Shown here one piece after another: positions 11,903 to 22,960 of a DNA stretch of 64,000 nt; the stretch's first letter is position 1, and each line of letters starts with the position of its first letter. The stretch is from contig CP141140.1 of NCBI GenBank assembly GCA_035235625.1, forward strand, positions 64,596,581-64,660,580, in the 5' to 3' direction. The notes beneath the pieces are model-generated. The model had not been told where the DNA came from, ran no database searches, and was given only the letters and a program-made list of their open reading frames with translations. This DNA is from Saururus chinensis (taxonomy: Eukaryota > Streptophyta > Magnoliopsida > Piperales > Saururaceae). Position numbers and translations under genes: made by a program.

Positions 11903-12629
11903 ATTAGGATTATGTAGAATACGACCAATAAGGTCTTAGTACTAAACTCAGGAAAGCTGCTTAATTTACTGGAAGCACCATTGTTCAATGGTTCGTTTAG
12001 AAAATATAAGGCATTGTTGTTCACTCTTGCATGGAGGTGGAAGAGTTGAGACTTTGACAACTGCATCTGTGTGCCCAATTGTGTGTTTGTTTATCCTGAT
12101 TGAACTTTTAGCAAAACAAAACACAAGTTTTAGCTCTACGCCAGCTTCTGCATGCAGGAAGTTAGTTTCAACTGAAAATGACTGAGCTAACATGGCTTTG
12201 TTCACATCAGAATCGTGAAAAATAGTCAAATAAGCTTTGGTGCTAAGCTGATGATCTTCGTTATCAGCATCCCCAAGCATTGAATACTTCGATTGAAACA
12301 AGACATGACAGACCCATGATGAAAGTCTCTTTTCGGTATACTTAAGTACAAAGAAACTCCATTCACTGGGAAAGGAACGAAAAATAAAAAAAATATGCAT
12401 GCGTGAAGTTGCAGCTTACACAGAGTCCAATCTCAAACAACACAATTCCTGTTCCCACCAACAAAAGTCTTCATTAGATGAGGAGTAAACATAAAACATA
12501 ATCATAACACAAACTAAATAAATCATAAAACCCTAATAAAGCAAATGGTTATCCTCCCCAACCCATGTATGTAGACCATATATACTAGAACTTAAAAGCT
12601 ACAACGCTCAGATAGGTGCTCCTCATCAT
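11903..12629. other. 3' flank of the NAC2 block
   Basis: No gene. The segments at 12020-12100 and 12340-12530 align with the flanks of NAC1, NAC3 and NAC4, for example 'aacaaaagtcttcattagatg' against 'aataaaagttttattagatt'. They are the downstream end of the duplicated unit. Confidence 0.5.
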
Positions 12630-12964
12630 CTATTTCGCCGCCCTCGAAATGACAGCCGCATGACTTGGGAGTACAAGCGATAGGCAGCCACTTCATCCCA
12701 GCTTCTTGGCTGCCCATCATCTTGTGTGCGCAAGAAGCCATCCAGCTTCTTGATCAGTAGTACTGGACTCAAACCTCAGATCCCTCCTAGTCCCAATCAA
12801 TTCACCTGCCCCGTCTGGAATTAGTTCCTCAAGCCCCGACGCCTTCCACTTCCCCTGTCCATTAGCCAAACTTCGGTTAAGCACATTCACTTGCCCATTA
12901 TGCAAACGCTTCTTCCTTACGACGGTGAAGAAGTAATATGCACCATCCCTAACAGCATAAGTTC
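12630..12964 (-). pseudogene. NAC2 exon 2, frameshifted
   Basis: The exon begins after an acceptor (ggaagtgcag) at 12964 and reads GTYAVRDGAYYFFTV, then GKWKASGLEELIPDG and GTRRDLRFES. Where NAC1, 3 and 4 have ILEEFFLHPQ, about 11 bases are missing and the frame runs into a stop at the 12717 region. The other frame continues with QDDGQPRSWDEVAAYRLY and ends at the expected stop (12630-12632). It keeps the best WKASG match to the NAC GYWKATG motif of all four copies. Its exon 1 lies 5.5 kb upstream, at 18.5 kb. Confidence 0.85.
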
Positions 12965-13315
12965 CTGCACTTCCAAGCGTGACAAAAAAAAGTAATATTT
13001 TGGTAAGAAAGATTTTGCTAATATATCAAGAGAAAAGATACATGGTAGAGCAAGTTAGACCAAAAAAATACATTCATCCTTTCCTATTATCATAAGCCCA
13101 CTTTTGGGTTGTGCGCTGTTAGATGAAAATTTGACTGTGATAATTTAGTCCGCGGTATTAAGTTTTCCCTCCAAAAAAATATAAAGAAAATAATATTTTA
13201 ACATCAAAAACCTCCAAGATGGAGCATGCACTTTCAGGATAATCAATGTATGTTGTGCATGTAAATCCTTCTTCGTTGCTTCTCTATTGCCATGCTCAGT
13301 GCATTGCATGCATAT

Positions 13316-14353
13316 TGTAGAGTGGCCGGCCAGCAGCGGAAGCAGTGGTGGGAGAGGTTGGCGCACAAAAAATCGAATCTTTAAACAAGAGATCTACACA
13401 TACATGCAATTCTAATTACAATTAGCAATAACCATGCATATAATTTAATCAAAGGAAGATATAATTAACATGGAATTAACACATACTAACCTTAGGCTTG
13501 ATCCAGCCCTAGCACGCCCTCCAAATCAGCCTTCTCGCACCAATAGCAAGATCAATAAGAAATGGATTAAGACAATATCTTTTTGTGACGATTCCTCTCA
13601 AACTCTTGCTTGGAGTGAAGGAATTCTTAGCACAACAACCCCTTATCTTCAACCCTTCTACAACCTCCTCTTCTCAGCAAAGAAGGAGAGAATCACCTTG
13701 ATCAAACTCCACGCAGGCCACACACAATCACAAAAGAGAGAGGGGTAGACTAGTTTTTGGAAGAAGAGAAAGCAATGGAGAGGGGGGCGACCAAATGAGA
13801 GAGGGGAGAGATGAATGGAGAGAGTCAAATCTAATTCTTCAAATCAAATCAAAATTATGGGGGACGCCCCATTCAAGTTAAGGAAATAAGGGAGGAATAT
13901 TCTCCCTTATTCTCTCCCTCTCTTAAAATACCTTTCTTTCCATAAACGGCAGGTTTGAATCAAATGGGCTGAGATTACATGGGCTGAGTGCATAAATTCC
14001 AACGGGCTTCTTATAGAGGCTCGATCACAATGGGAGTGGTCTCTGTCACATAGAGCCCGCGGAGGCCTGGACCCCCTGCACACGGCCAAGCTCGCGACAG
14101 GGTCGACCTCTCGCTAATAACGCGGGTCCTACCCTCAATACATAATTCACGCGTCTGGGCCCCACAATGTGTAAATGCACACCTAGAGGTATGTCTAGTG
14201 TGCGTGTGTGATAAATGTGGGTCCCACTCGAATTATGTGTAACGAAGGTACCAGTGGGGTTGGCGCAACCGCCCCCACCACCCATGGACCCCGTGACCCG
14301 GACCGCGACACCGTTGGACCAAATTGGGCCCGAGCCCATACCATGGTCTAACA
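13316..14353 (-). mobile_element. Solo LTR with perfect 5-bp target duplication
   Basis: This 1,038-bp GC-richer block starts TGTAGAG and ends TCTAACA on the plus strand, so it has TG...CA ends. It is flanked by CATAT at 13311-13315 and 14354-14358. Read on the minus strand it has CTCTATAAGAAG, a likely TATA box, which sets the orientation. No internal retrotransposon sequence or second LTR is present, so it is a solo LTR left by recombination. The exact target duplication and intact ends suggest it is younger than its surroundings. Copia or Gypsy origin cannot be decided from the LTR alone. Confidence 0.85.
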
Positions 14354-14887
14354 CATATAATAGAAATAGTCAAAGTGCACGTGGTGAAGATAGAGTTGCA
14401 TTTGTCACTTCCCACTTCAGAAATAGATGAATGAATTATTTAATTGTTGAGTAAAAGCTAATTAGAAACTAAAGCTGAATATATTGGAGATTAGTTGAAG
14501 AAAGATTTAGGAGGAAGCATGAGAAAATTTAAAAAAATCTAATGTTATCTTTGTGTAACTTGCAAGTTTTTTAATATCCCCTCCCCCTCCCCACCACCCA
14601 GTACATTTATATAATATGACAAGTGTTAAAACCATTTCTCTAGTTATTCATATTTAAAGGTTATTATGGGCATGCTATTTTATTTTCTTGCCCCATACAA
14701 GATTATACATTTTCTACTCGTATGTGTACTTACCCACACGATACATTATGCTCTTACAAAAAGTAAATACAACAAAGGATATAACAGAAATATTTTTGTA
14801 CACCTCTTAAATTTATAACGTACAATTTATCTATGATATAATAGGAAAAAACATCTAAATAGATAAGAAGACCAACTCATAGCTATT

Positions 14888-15060
14888 AAATACTCCCTCT
14901 CATATTAAGTATCCTATTTGATTTTTCAAAAAAACTAAAATTCTTTGAGCCCTTACTTTAATATAGTATTTCCATATAAAGTTTCATAGTTTTTAAATAA
15001 ACTAGGATGTCCCATAAGATATGAAAGGCATTTATAATTTTTGAAAATAAATTAATAAAA
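14888..15060. mobile_element. Stowaway-like MITE remnant
   Basis: 'atactccctctcatattaag' is the typical left end of the CTCCCTCCGTCC-type MITEs that recur in the window. A clean right end was not found, so it is partial. Confidence 0.4.
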
Positions 15061-15364
15061 TTGTAGATCAAGAAGAGGTAGGTACACAGCTTTAATTGGT
15101 ATTTACAGAGGTAAAATTAAGTGTGGGTCTTCTGAGTTGGGGTTATGCTCATGCTACTAGGAGACACAATTTCTAATTTCATTCATATCTTGTTTAGACT
15201 AAGAAAGCTCTAAAAAGAAGTTTTATGTAATTTATTAAGGAAAATTTTTATCTTCTTTTTGCATCCTTAGCTAGGACTTACAACTAAATTTAGAACTCAA
15301 TTAAAATAAGAGTTGGATATATTTGTGTAAATACTAAAAAGTTTAGTCACTTGCATATAGAGTA

Positions 15365-15770
15365 ACGAGTTAAGCTTGCCCACTAAGCCCGACACGATCA
15401 CAAACGGGCTCAGGCCATGACGAGTCATGTTTTGCATAACAGACCCAGCTTGGATTGGGCCCACCATAAACCAAACCCGATCAATATATTAATATAAATA
15501 CATATTTTATATCAATATAACTATATAATTTAGATCTATATAAATATATTATATCAATATAAATATTAATATCAATTAAGATATATATTTTATATCATAT
15601 TAATTAATATAATAATAATTATTTTTAAAAATATTTCTTATATATGACCGGATAGAGGCCCGACCCGCAAGCTAGCCCTGCCGAAGGCCCAACACATTAG
15701 TCCATGGGCACTATCGGGCTTGCTTTTTGCAGGTAGGGTTTGCCCATCTATACCAGGTGCCCTCGTCAAG
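15365..15770. repeat. AT-rich core flanked by GGGCCC-type inverted sequence
   Basis: The outer parts are GC-richer (cccactaagcccgacacg on the left; cgggcttgctttttgcagg on the right) and surround about 150 bp of TATA-rich, partly palindromic sequence at 15485-15640. The layout suggests a decayed non-autonomous DNA transposon, possibly hAT-like, but no target duplication was confirmed. Confidence 0.35.
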
Positions 15771-16023
15771 CCAAAAAATTCCACTCCCAACCAGCTAGGC
15801 TATGGGTTAATTATAGTATACAAATAAGGTTTGAGAATTTCTAAACCAATTAGGCTATGAAATCCATATTTTTTATGTGGCTACAAGGTGAAATGTATTG
15901 GAGAAGTTACTGCAATATTTCATCTTGGGTTATAAATTAAATAAGTGTTTCTTTGAAAGTGCAATATATTTTACTTTAATAATAGTATAGATAGATGTGG
16001 GTCATTATTGAAGTAGATAGATA

Positions 16024-16790
16024 ATCCCTTTGTCATGAAATAAGTGTTATTTTGAAAAAAAATCAAATATTTAAGCTATCTTATATCACTCAAAACTTTC
16101 AAGCAGAACATGGCTCTTACCTATCCCCCACATCTAAAAATATAATTACAACTATTTACCCTATGTCATTCCCTCTCTTTCTTCTCTCGCATTAGCATTG
16201 CCACCATCGGTGGCAACCCATTCTTAGCCCATTTCCACTTCCCCTATTCCCCCCCCCCTCCCCCAATTTTTAGTTACGGCTAGCCAAGCCAAGGTACTTA
16301 CCTACATCCTCAACCCCCTCCCACCTCCTCCTTTTTGGCCACAATGGTTGTTGTCGTGACTGCAGTCTAGCCAGAAGCATTGGCTGCCGCCAAGCAAACC
16401 ATAACCAGAAGAAGAGGTAGGGTCCTAGTATCTCCTCCAACACCAAAGTTGAAGAAGATTTTTTTTTTTTAGGTTGGGGGGAAGGGGAGCTGGGGGAAGC
16501 AGAGAAAATTAATGGTCGAAGGATGAGGTATTAGAGTAAATTAAGAAGAAATAGAGGATTTTTTTATGTTTGGGGGACAGAGGAGTTTAATGGGGGTGCA
16601 AAGATGCATTCTTTCAAGAATTACCCTTTTTTACTAACATATAGAAAAAGTTAATAAAGGGTGTTTTAGAAAAAACATACATAAAAACTACCTAAGAGAG
16701 GAAAAAGTGGTTGACAACTAAGCAAATGAGACACTTATTTTAGGACAAATTGATTTTCAAATATGACACTTTTTGAGGATAGAGGGTGTA
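16024..16790. mobile_element. M2 MITE with an internal insertion
   Basis: The left end 'atccctttgtcatgaaataa' and right end 'gaggatagagggtgta' form a terminal inverted repeat. The inner right arm (gacaactaagcaaatgagac) is nearly identical to 26810-26835. Against the 250-bp copy at 26646-26893, this one has about 500 extra bases at roughly 16120-16620. These contain pyrimidine-rich and CCCCCCCC tracts and no recognised gene. Confidence 0.65.
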
Positions 16791-16930
16791 CTTAAATGTT
16801 GTTATTCACTCACCCCAATAATGTCTCCCTTCCCATTAATTTCCTATTTTAATTTTTTTTATCTTTTTTTATATCTCTCCTCATATGTCCCTATTTTCTT
16901 TCTCTTCCTTTTACCTCTTGTATCCTACCC

Positions 16931-16970
16931 TTCTTCTTCTTCTTCTTCTTCTTCTTCTTCTTCTTCTTCC
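16931..16970. repeat. (TTC)n microsatellite
   Basis: About 13 TTC units. The poly-Ser and poly-Leu reading frames across it are a consequence of the repeat and do not support a gene. Confidence 0.95.
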
Positions 16971-17592
16971 TCCAACGTCAACAGCAATGTCGAATCTCAT
17001 ACCTTTGACAATGGTGTTAGCACCTAGATTGCCAACTACTATGCTTCAACCCCCATTCAGCCAGTTATCGGGCATAGGAGAGTAGGGTTGCAGGTGGTCA
17101 CGGTTAGTGCAACTGCTTATAGTCTTTGCCACCTTATCTCCTCCGTGAAGAGGCAAAGAAGAAGAAGAAAGAAGGAGGAGAAGAGGTAGTGGTAGTGGTA
17201 GTTCATGACAGCGGAGGAAGGGTGGATGGGAAAGAGGATGTCGAAGCTGTATCATGCTTGTGACGAATCATACCTGGTGCCGATGTGGAGTAGGGTGGGC
17301 TATATTTTTGTTGCATAGGGAAGGAGGAATGAGGTAAGTGAGACATATTTTATAATAGTTAATAATAAAAGTGAGTAATTGGAGGAGTGAGACATTGTGG
17401 GGGCACGACCTACTCGATCCAATTGTAGGCCCTTAGGGGAAATTTATGTGTCATTTTAATATTTGATATAATATTAATATGTTAAGTACATAATTTTATT
17501 TAATAATTTTCTTAAATTTGTCTTAATAGTTTTTTCAACAATGTGTCATAAATACTAGCAATTTCTTCTAATTTTAGACTCTATTCATTAAT

Positions 17593-17795
17593 GCTCCCGC
17601 CGTCCTAAATTAATAACTCCAATTCGCAAAAAAGTTTGTTCAATATTAATATATTCATTTGGTTAAATTTAAATAGTTGGATACTTAAAAAAATGTAGCA
17701 TAATCTTATTTTTTCTTCTCTTAGATGTGAGATTCACCGTTCAATAAAAATTACTATTTTTAAATATATCTAATAATATGGGATGGAAGGAGTAA
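17593..17795. mobile_element. Stowaway-like MITE
   Basis: Left end 'ctcccgccgtcctaaattaa' and right end 'atgggatggaaggagta' are inverted. The size of about 200 bp and AT-rich interior match the copies at 18.9, 45.1 and 54.6 kb. Confidence 0.75.
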
Positions 17796-17882
17796 TAGAA
17801 TGTGATGGTTTATAATTATGCTCATCATTGTCCCTTAGTTTTGTTTATTTTCTCTTCTAACTCTTAAAATTGGTTGTTAGAT

Positions 17883-18058
17883 CAATTATTAAACCTTCAC
17901 GTAAGCTTCTAGTTATAACTTGTTTATTACGTACAACAAATTTATCAAGTGCTTCTTTTTTAGATTGGATAAATTTATCTACTCTCTCTTTTTTAAGGTT
18001 TTTAGATTCATATTCGTATTTTCATTAACTAGAAGCTTATGTGAAGGTTTAATAATTG
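17883..18058. repeat. 33-bp inverted repeat with 110-bp loop
   Basis: The arm 17883-17915 (starting caattattaaaccttcacg) is the reverse complement of 18026-18058 with a single G/A difference. Transcribed from either strand it would fold into a long, nearly perfect stem. It may be a young foldback element or a small-RNA-like hairpin inside the NAC2 intron. Nothing shows that it is expressed. Confidence 0.85.
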
Positions 18059-18462
18059 ATAAATTTAGGAAGGGAAGATATATGTTTAGTAGCTTTCCAT
18101 TATGCTTTGTATATGTAATATTTTATGGTAAATTAAATCCTCTTATGGTAAGTGACAACTGTTTGGTCATTTTTTCTTGGTTTTTTGGTAATGCTACAAA
18201 TGGATTATACATTAGGCTACAAATATGATGGGATATCAGGAATAGCTCTTTAGATCTATGATAAGAATTGTTTTTTGTATGTTTTTTTGGCCCATATGTA
18301 TGGTCTTGTATTCATATTCTATCTATGAAAGAATATATAGCCTTGTATTTAGCAAACAAAAGAAAAATATAGATATCCTTGTATTTTGGTGGGGCCTAAC
18401 CGCCCGGGGGGGGGGGGGAGAGGGGGAATTACAGGGTTCGTATATGCAACCGAATTGTTAAC

Positions 18463-18662
18463 AGCAAGCTGTAAAGGGTGGTAGTCGTATATGTTAGTTT
18501 CATGGAAAGGGTTGTCTTCTGGGAGGGGCAGCCCGTCTCTCTTGGGCCTAAGGTACACAGGTTGAGCAACTCATGGTCTTCAAGCCGAAATACATCGCGA
18601 TCTGGAGAGCTGAGGCCAAGTAAATCCAAAGTAATCTTCAAGTTTTGGCTTTCCTGATCCAT
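18463..18662 (-). pseudogene. NAC2 exon 1, frameshifted and with lost donor
   Basis: It starts at ATG 18662 as MDQESQNLKITLDLLGLSS, then DVFRLEDHELLNL. A one-base shift then moves the frame, and YLRPKRDGLPLPEDNPFHET and YDYHPLQLA follow in the neighbouring frame. At the end of the exon the other copies read GCTG|GTAATA, whereas here it is GCTGTTAACA, so the splice donor is destroyed. With the exon 2 defect, NAC2 has at least three independent lesions. A run of 14 G lies just beyond it at about 18405-18418. Confidence 0.87.
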
Positions 18663-18901
18663 GGTGTAGCTGCCTGTTCACAATGGAAAATCATGATGTA
18701 ATTGGTTGATTACTTTCAAAAGTTAACATGAATCTGCGGGGTTGACGTTAGCATTGTGAGCTATGATATCTAAATCCGATGGTGCGCACTAATAAAGCTG
18801 GTTTTCTCCCTAAGTAATATGTATTGTTGGATAAAAAATTTGAAGCATTCTGTACCAGTAAGCCCAAGCTCATACTAATGGGTCTTATAAAATAACTTTA
18901 A

Positions 18902-19109
18902 ATACTCTCTTCATCCTATATTAATAGTTATATTTAAAAAAATAATAATTTTTATATAATAGTGAAACTCACGTTTAAGAGAAGAGAAAATAAGCTTATG
19001 ATACACTTTTAATGTACTCAACTATTTAAACGGAATAAAATAGAGTTATTAATATGAAATAATATCTTTTGTCAAATGAAGCTATTAATATAAGATAGAA
19101 GAAGTATGT
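18902..19109. mobile_element. Stowaway-like MITE upstream of NAC2
   Basis: The left end 'atactctcttcatcctatat' is inverted relative to the right end 'ataagatagaagaagtat'. The interior matches the copies at 45.1 and 54.6 kb ('gtgaaactcacgtttaagag', 'gctattaatat'). Confidence 0.75.
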
Positions 19110-19339
19110 GATTTAAGCTGCATATTGAATTACTCAAATCATAGTAAAAAATGCTTCTCTAGTTGTTCAGTCATGCTCAAATCCTTTTAAAAAATCCACA
19201 TTAAGTGAGCTGATCAAATCCATATTAAGTGGCTCCACTCAAATCGACTTGATAAAAAAACAAGTATCCTACATTTTGACATATTAAGTGGAAATTTATA
19301 GTTTAAATGAACTTAAGAAATAAGGGATGTAGGTACCCA

Positions 19340-19880
19340 ATGCAGAGAGAGAGAGAGAGAGAGGTGGCTGTATATACCTGATTTCCTGCCTCAGTCCTAC
19401 AAGAAATGGCGTTCGTTACCACCCATGCCATGTCTCCAAGCCGTAGACATGACTATGGTTATGGTGCTTTACGATGGGAGCCAGTCATGTCATCTGCTGC
19501 AGTCATGCAGTTTTCACCAAAAGTGTTCTATTCATGCTCTTTGGTAATTGGTGAGATTTAAATGCTTCCAAAAATATGGTCATGTGTTCAATATGATCTC
19601 TCTCTCTGAAACACCCTCCTTTACTGCCATACAAACAATAACATCTACAACAACGGATCAAAAAAATATCATCTACAACATTAGAAAATGTGACAAATTC
19701 AGTTAAGAAGAGAAACAATACCCCGCCAATTTTAGAGAGGAGACAAGTTGTGCAAAAGGGATATATTTGCGTTAAAGAACAAGTTCAATTTTTATTCAAA
19801 ATAGAAAATTCATCATCAAAGCTCGAGATCATACCAGCAGTTTAACTAGAGTTCACTGAATGTTCCAGCAGCTGAAAATT
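19340..19880 (-). promoter_or_regulatory. NAC2 leader exon and promoter block
   Basis: Homologous to 2040-2420 and 44570-45000. The leader donor AATCAG|GTATATAC near 19377 is kept, next to a (GA)n tract at 19343-19361. A conserved 'gagaagagaaacaata' lies at about 19706. The gene it would serve is broken. Confidence 0.45.
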
Positions 19881-22215
19881 GGAAATTTTATTGATCTCGA
19901 AGTACAGTTAGAGTGCTACTACAAATATTCATATCCATTGCTAGTACGAATAATTAAACATACTCCAGGTAGACACCAATGTACACAATCTGCATTTGTT
20001 TGTGGGTCTGCCTTCTGCTCATCTGTGAGAACCTTGCCACATGACTCAGTGTAAACATATGTGTACCCATCTATCTGTGTTCGGATATTGTGTTAGTTAA
20101 AAAGGAACACGGGTACTCTCATCCTGTCTACTACAATGGCCACAACTTTCGTCATTCGCCATCCAAGCCCACTTTCCCAGTAGGTAGTAGCCCGTCTTCA
20201 ATAATAGCCCTTCTTCATTGTAGCACCTCACTACAAAAAAATTAGTCAACTGCGATGCCACAATAGCAACGGCTCAAAATGCCGTCGCTACTAGTGAATA
20301 TCTGCGATGGCTAAAGACCTCAGATGTCGCTATTATCTCTTTTATACATTGGCTTCAAAGAGTCATCGCAGATGAGCTCCCCGCAACCACTTTCTGCTTG
20401 TTTCCATATATCAATGACGACTTAATAAGCCGTCTCTTGTCTCTAACGGTTAACGGCTCAAGTTTGAGATACAAAGACAACTATATTTAGCCGTAGCTAA
20501 TAAAGTTTGTCTGCGACGTGCAAGCCTTTTAGAGTCGGGAAAAATATTAAGTACCGATAGGGTATCAACGTGACATGCCTATCACTAACGAGGATTTAAG
20601 ATATTATCATGTTTCCTATTAAGTAGATGACGGTTACAACCGTTGTAGATGTCCACCCCCATGCTATCTAACATCCACGATGACTAAATTGGCCATCGTT
20701 GATGGTTACCCAGCCAATTTTGGAGAAACATCGACGACTTTTTTTCTAGCACGTTGGTTGGGCTGTAGCAGTTGCAGATGATCAATATATGTGACGGCTT
20801 TCTTTAGCCGTTGCTGATAATTCTCAATGTAATTACCCACTCCGCCAATTCCCTCCCCCGCTAATATTTCCCTCCCTCATTTTCCCTCTTATCCGCGAGA
20901 ACCCCATCCCCCTTCCCATTCCCTCCCCTTCATCTTCTCCTTCCTCCCCTTGCCCTTGGACTCCTCATCATTGTTCATCGCCATCTCCGTTGACCAAATC
21001 CAGATCTGAGGCCATGAAAAGGTACATTCACAATTTTGGGTTTGGGGATTTATCTCCTCTTCCTTCATTTGAATGTTTCTTAAGTTGGTCTCTTCATCAT
21101 TTGCAAATAATGTTTTTTATGTTTTATGCCCATTTGATGCTTATGTCAAAACCTCCTTTTTGTTGTGTTATGAATTCAATGTTACTATGTTAAATTGGAT
21201 AACTTAGACGATAGTGATGTGTTTAAGTTCTTCATTTTTACATAATAAAAAAAGTTCTTCATATTTACTAAATAAAAAAAGTTCTTCATTTTTACTTATT
21301 TTGTGAAGTCATGACTACATTTTTTTGTGGTGTTTCTTCAAAGGTTCCATTTTTTAATTATTTTTTTGGGTTGAGAGTTCTCAAATTCCATTCTCAATAT
21401 ATTAAACTATATTTTGGAAGTAAAAGATTATTAAAACCACTTTATGAGGTTATGGAAAAATTGTGTTGCTGTCTTTATTTTATACTTATCTAATTTTTTA
21501 TTTCCTGATTCTAATCTCATTGAGCACCATCATTTCTTACTGCCATCTCTGCTTTCTCTTCATCTATATTAAAAGGTAGAGGCTTTCATACTTTGGTTGT
21601 ACACCAATTTTTAATGGTATGCAAAGTATTGTTAATATATAATAGCATTTGCAATTTTTGAACTACAAGCCATTATAAGGGTCCCTGCTACTTATATGCC
21701 TAAATTGTAAGGGTCCATTATAATGCTTGGACCCTAATTATGGCGTTGAAAGCAATTTGTTCGATCAGCTTTAAACTCAGAAAATGAGTTCTTTGAATTT
21801 AATTTTTGTAATTTGTTGTATCTTTTGTAGGGTGAGAAAATATATTAACTATGCCACTAAAGTAGTTAATGTTCTATATCACTCTATTTATTTAGCATAG
21901 ACAATGTATCGTTGTTTTCCAATACTTCAAAACTTAGATGTTTTGCATCACACAAACAACGCATGCGCATTATTACTACTTTGTAATTTTTTTGGTAGTG
22001 CCTAATCACATTCTTATGACGCCCGTATGAGCTTCTAAATTAAAATCAATTTATTATTGTATAAATGCTATGAAAAAACTTACTATGTTATGTGTTAAAT
22101 AGTCCATTGTATAGTAAATTGTATGGATGATGCACGACAACCTCGTGGGTTGCAAACATTGTTGTGAAGAAGACTTGAGTTATGTTAGGGTTTATATGTG
22201 AATCAAGAATGCTTC
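19880..22215 (-). pseudogene. TBL relic 2: exon 6 split by a CACTA element, with exon 5 remnant
   Basis: Bases 19880-20228 (minus strand) match TBL-A exon 6 from its end inward, with MTKVVAIVVDRMRVPV, TDEQKADPQTNAD and VHWCLPGV still readable. Bases 22001-22035 carry the missing first codons of exon 6, and 22138-22210 carry part of exon 5 (NPNITQVFFTTM) with its donor region. The exon therefore continues on both sides of the CACTA insertion. Frameshifts and stops are present, for example within the INITQ region, and the last residues are replaced. No exons 1-4 were found upstream. Confidence 0.82.
20229..22000. mobile_element. CACTA (CMC/En-Spm-like) element inside TBL relic 2
   Basis: The left end is CACTACAAAAAAATTAG. 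The right end reads, inverted, CACTACCAAAAAAATTAC. A CCT target duplication lies at 20226-20228 and 22001-22003. The left 600 bp is packed with short repeats around TAGCCGT/GCGATGGC-type cores in both orientations, as expected for CACTA subterminal repeats. At 1.77 kb with no transposase it is non-autonomous. A GC-rich, pyrimidine-rich stretch at about 20830-20990 followed by ATGAAAAG|GTACATTC may be a captured leader and first exon, but it was not identified. Confidence 0.83.
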
Positions 22216-22740
22216 TATATGCTTCTATATGGACTTGAAGAGTGCTTCTACCCTAATTATGGTGTTGAAAGCAATTTGTTCAATCAGCTTTAAACTTAGA
22301 AAATGAGTTCCTTAAATTTATTTGTTGTAATATGTCATATCTTTTGTAGGGTGAGAAAATATATTTACTTTGCCACTAAAGTAGTTAATGTTCTATATCA
22401 CTCTATTTATTTTGCAGAGACAATGTATCACTATTTTCCAATTTTTCAAAACTTAGATGTTGTGCATCACACATACAATGCACATGCATTCTTACTAGTT
22501 TGTAAAATAAATTTGGTTAATGCCTAATCACATTCTTATGATGCTCGTATGAGATTCTAAATTAAAATTAATTCATTATTGTATAAATGCTATGGAAAAA
22601 GTTACTATGTTATGCGTTAACTAGTCCATTGTATAGTAAATTGTAAGGATGAAATATGACAACCTTGTAAGTTGCAGACATTGTTGTGAAAAAAACTCGT
22701 GATATATTAGGGTTTATATTTGAATTAAGACTTCTAGATT
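21731..22740. repeat. 519-bp direct tandem duplication
   Basis: Copy one begins at 21731 and copy two at 22250, both with 'accctaattatgg'. They stay roughly 90 percent alike by eye to about 22735. Each copy contains the last 270 bp of the CACTA element, its CCT flank, and the TBL exon 6 start and exon 5 remnant. The duplication therefore postdates the CACTA insertion. Confidence 0.88.
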
Positions 22741-22751
22741 AGGTGTTATAT

Positions 22752-22960
22752 AATACTCCCTCTGTATCATGCCCAAGAATTTTACACATATTTTCTTTAA
22801 AATTCACAAAAAAAATTTTGCACTATAACATACGTAAATAGTTAAAATTGATGAAATTCGAAACATGTGAAAATATATTTCATCAATATAAATCATCGTA
22901 AGTAAAATTTTTAACTTAGACTTTATGAAATTATCATATGGCCAAACCGAACATTCTCAG
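22752..22960. mobile_element. Stowaway-like MITE remnant at the duplication edge
   Basis: 'atactccctctgtatcatg' looks like a MITE left end. The matching right end is not evident. The second copy of the 519-bp duplication stops here. Confidence 0.35.

Larger units (their letters stand above)
12965..18462 (-). other. NAC2 intron, expanded from well under about 1.1 kb to 5.5 kb by insertions
   Basis: The equivalent introns are 254 bp in NAC1, 657 bp in NAC4 and 1.1 kb in NAC3. Bases 13090-13310 match the NAC4 intron near 43890-44060 (ttttgggttgtgcgctgtta; ggataatcaatgtatg). A solo LTR then interrupts. The rest holds a Stowaway-like and an M2 MITE, an AT-rich inverted region and a 176-bp hairpin. 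No gene is seen in it. Confidence 0.7.

Noticed and set aside
11966-12400. A 144-codon minus-strand frame at 11966-12400
   Set aside because: It overlaps the duplicated 3' flank of the NAC unit, is not conserved in the other three copies and has no recognised motif.
14046-14430. Frames of 60-102 codons in a GC-rich block
   Set aside because: They are inside the solo LTR, with no conserved protein features.
21311-21335. TTTTTTTGTGGTG as an alternative right end of the CACTA element
   Set aside because: The flank does not give CCT, whereas the end at 22000 does and has TBL exon sequence right outside it.
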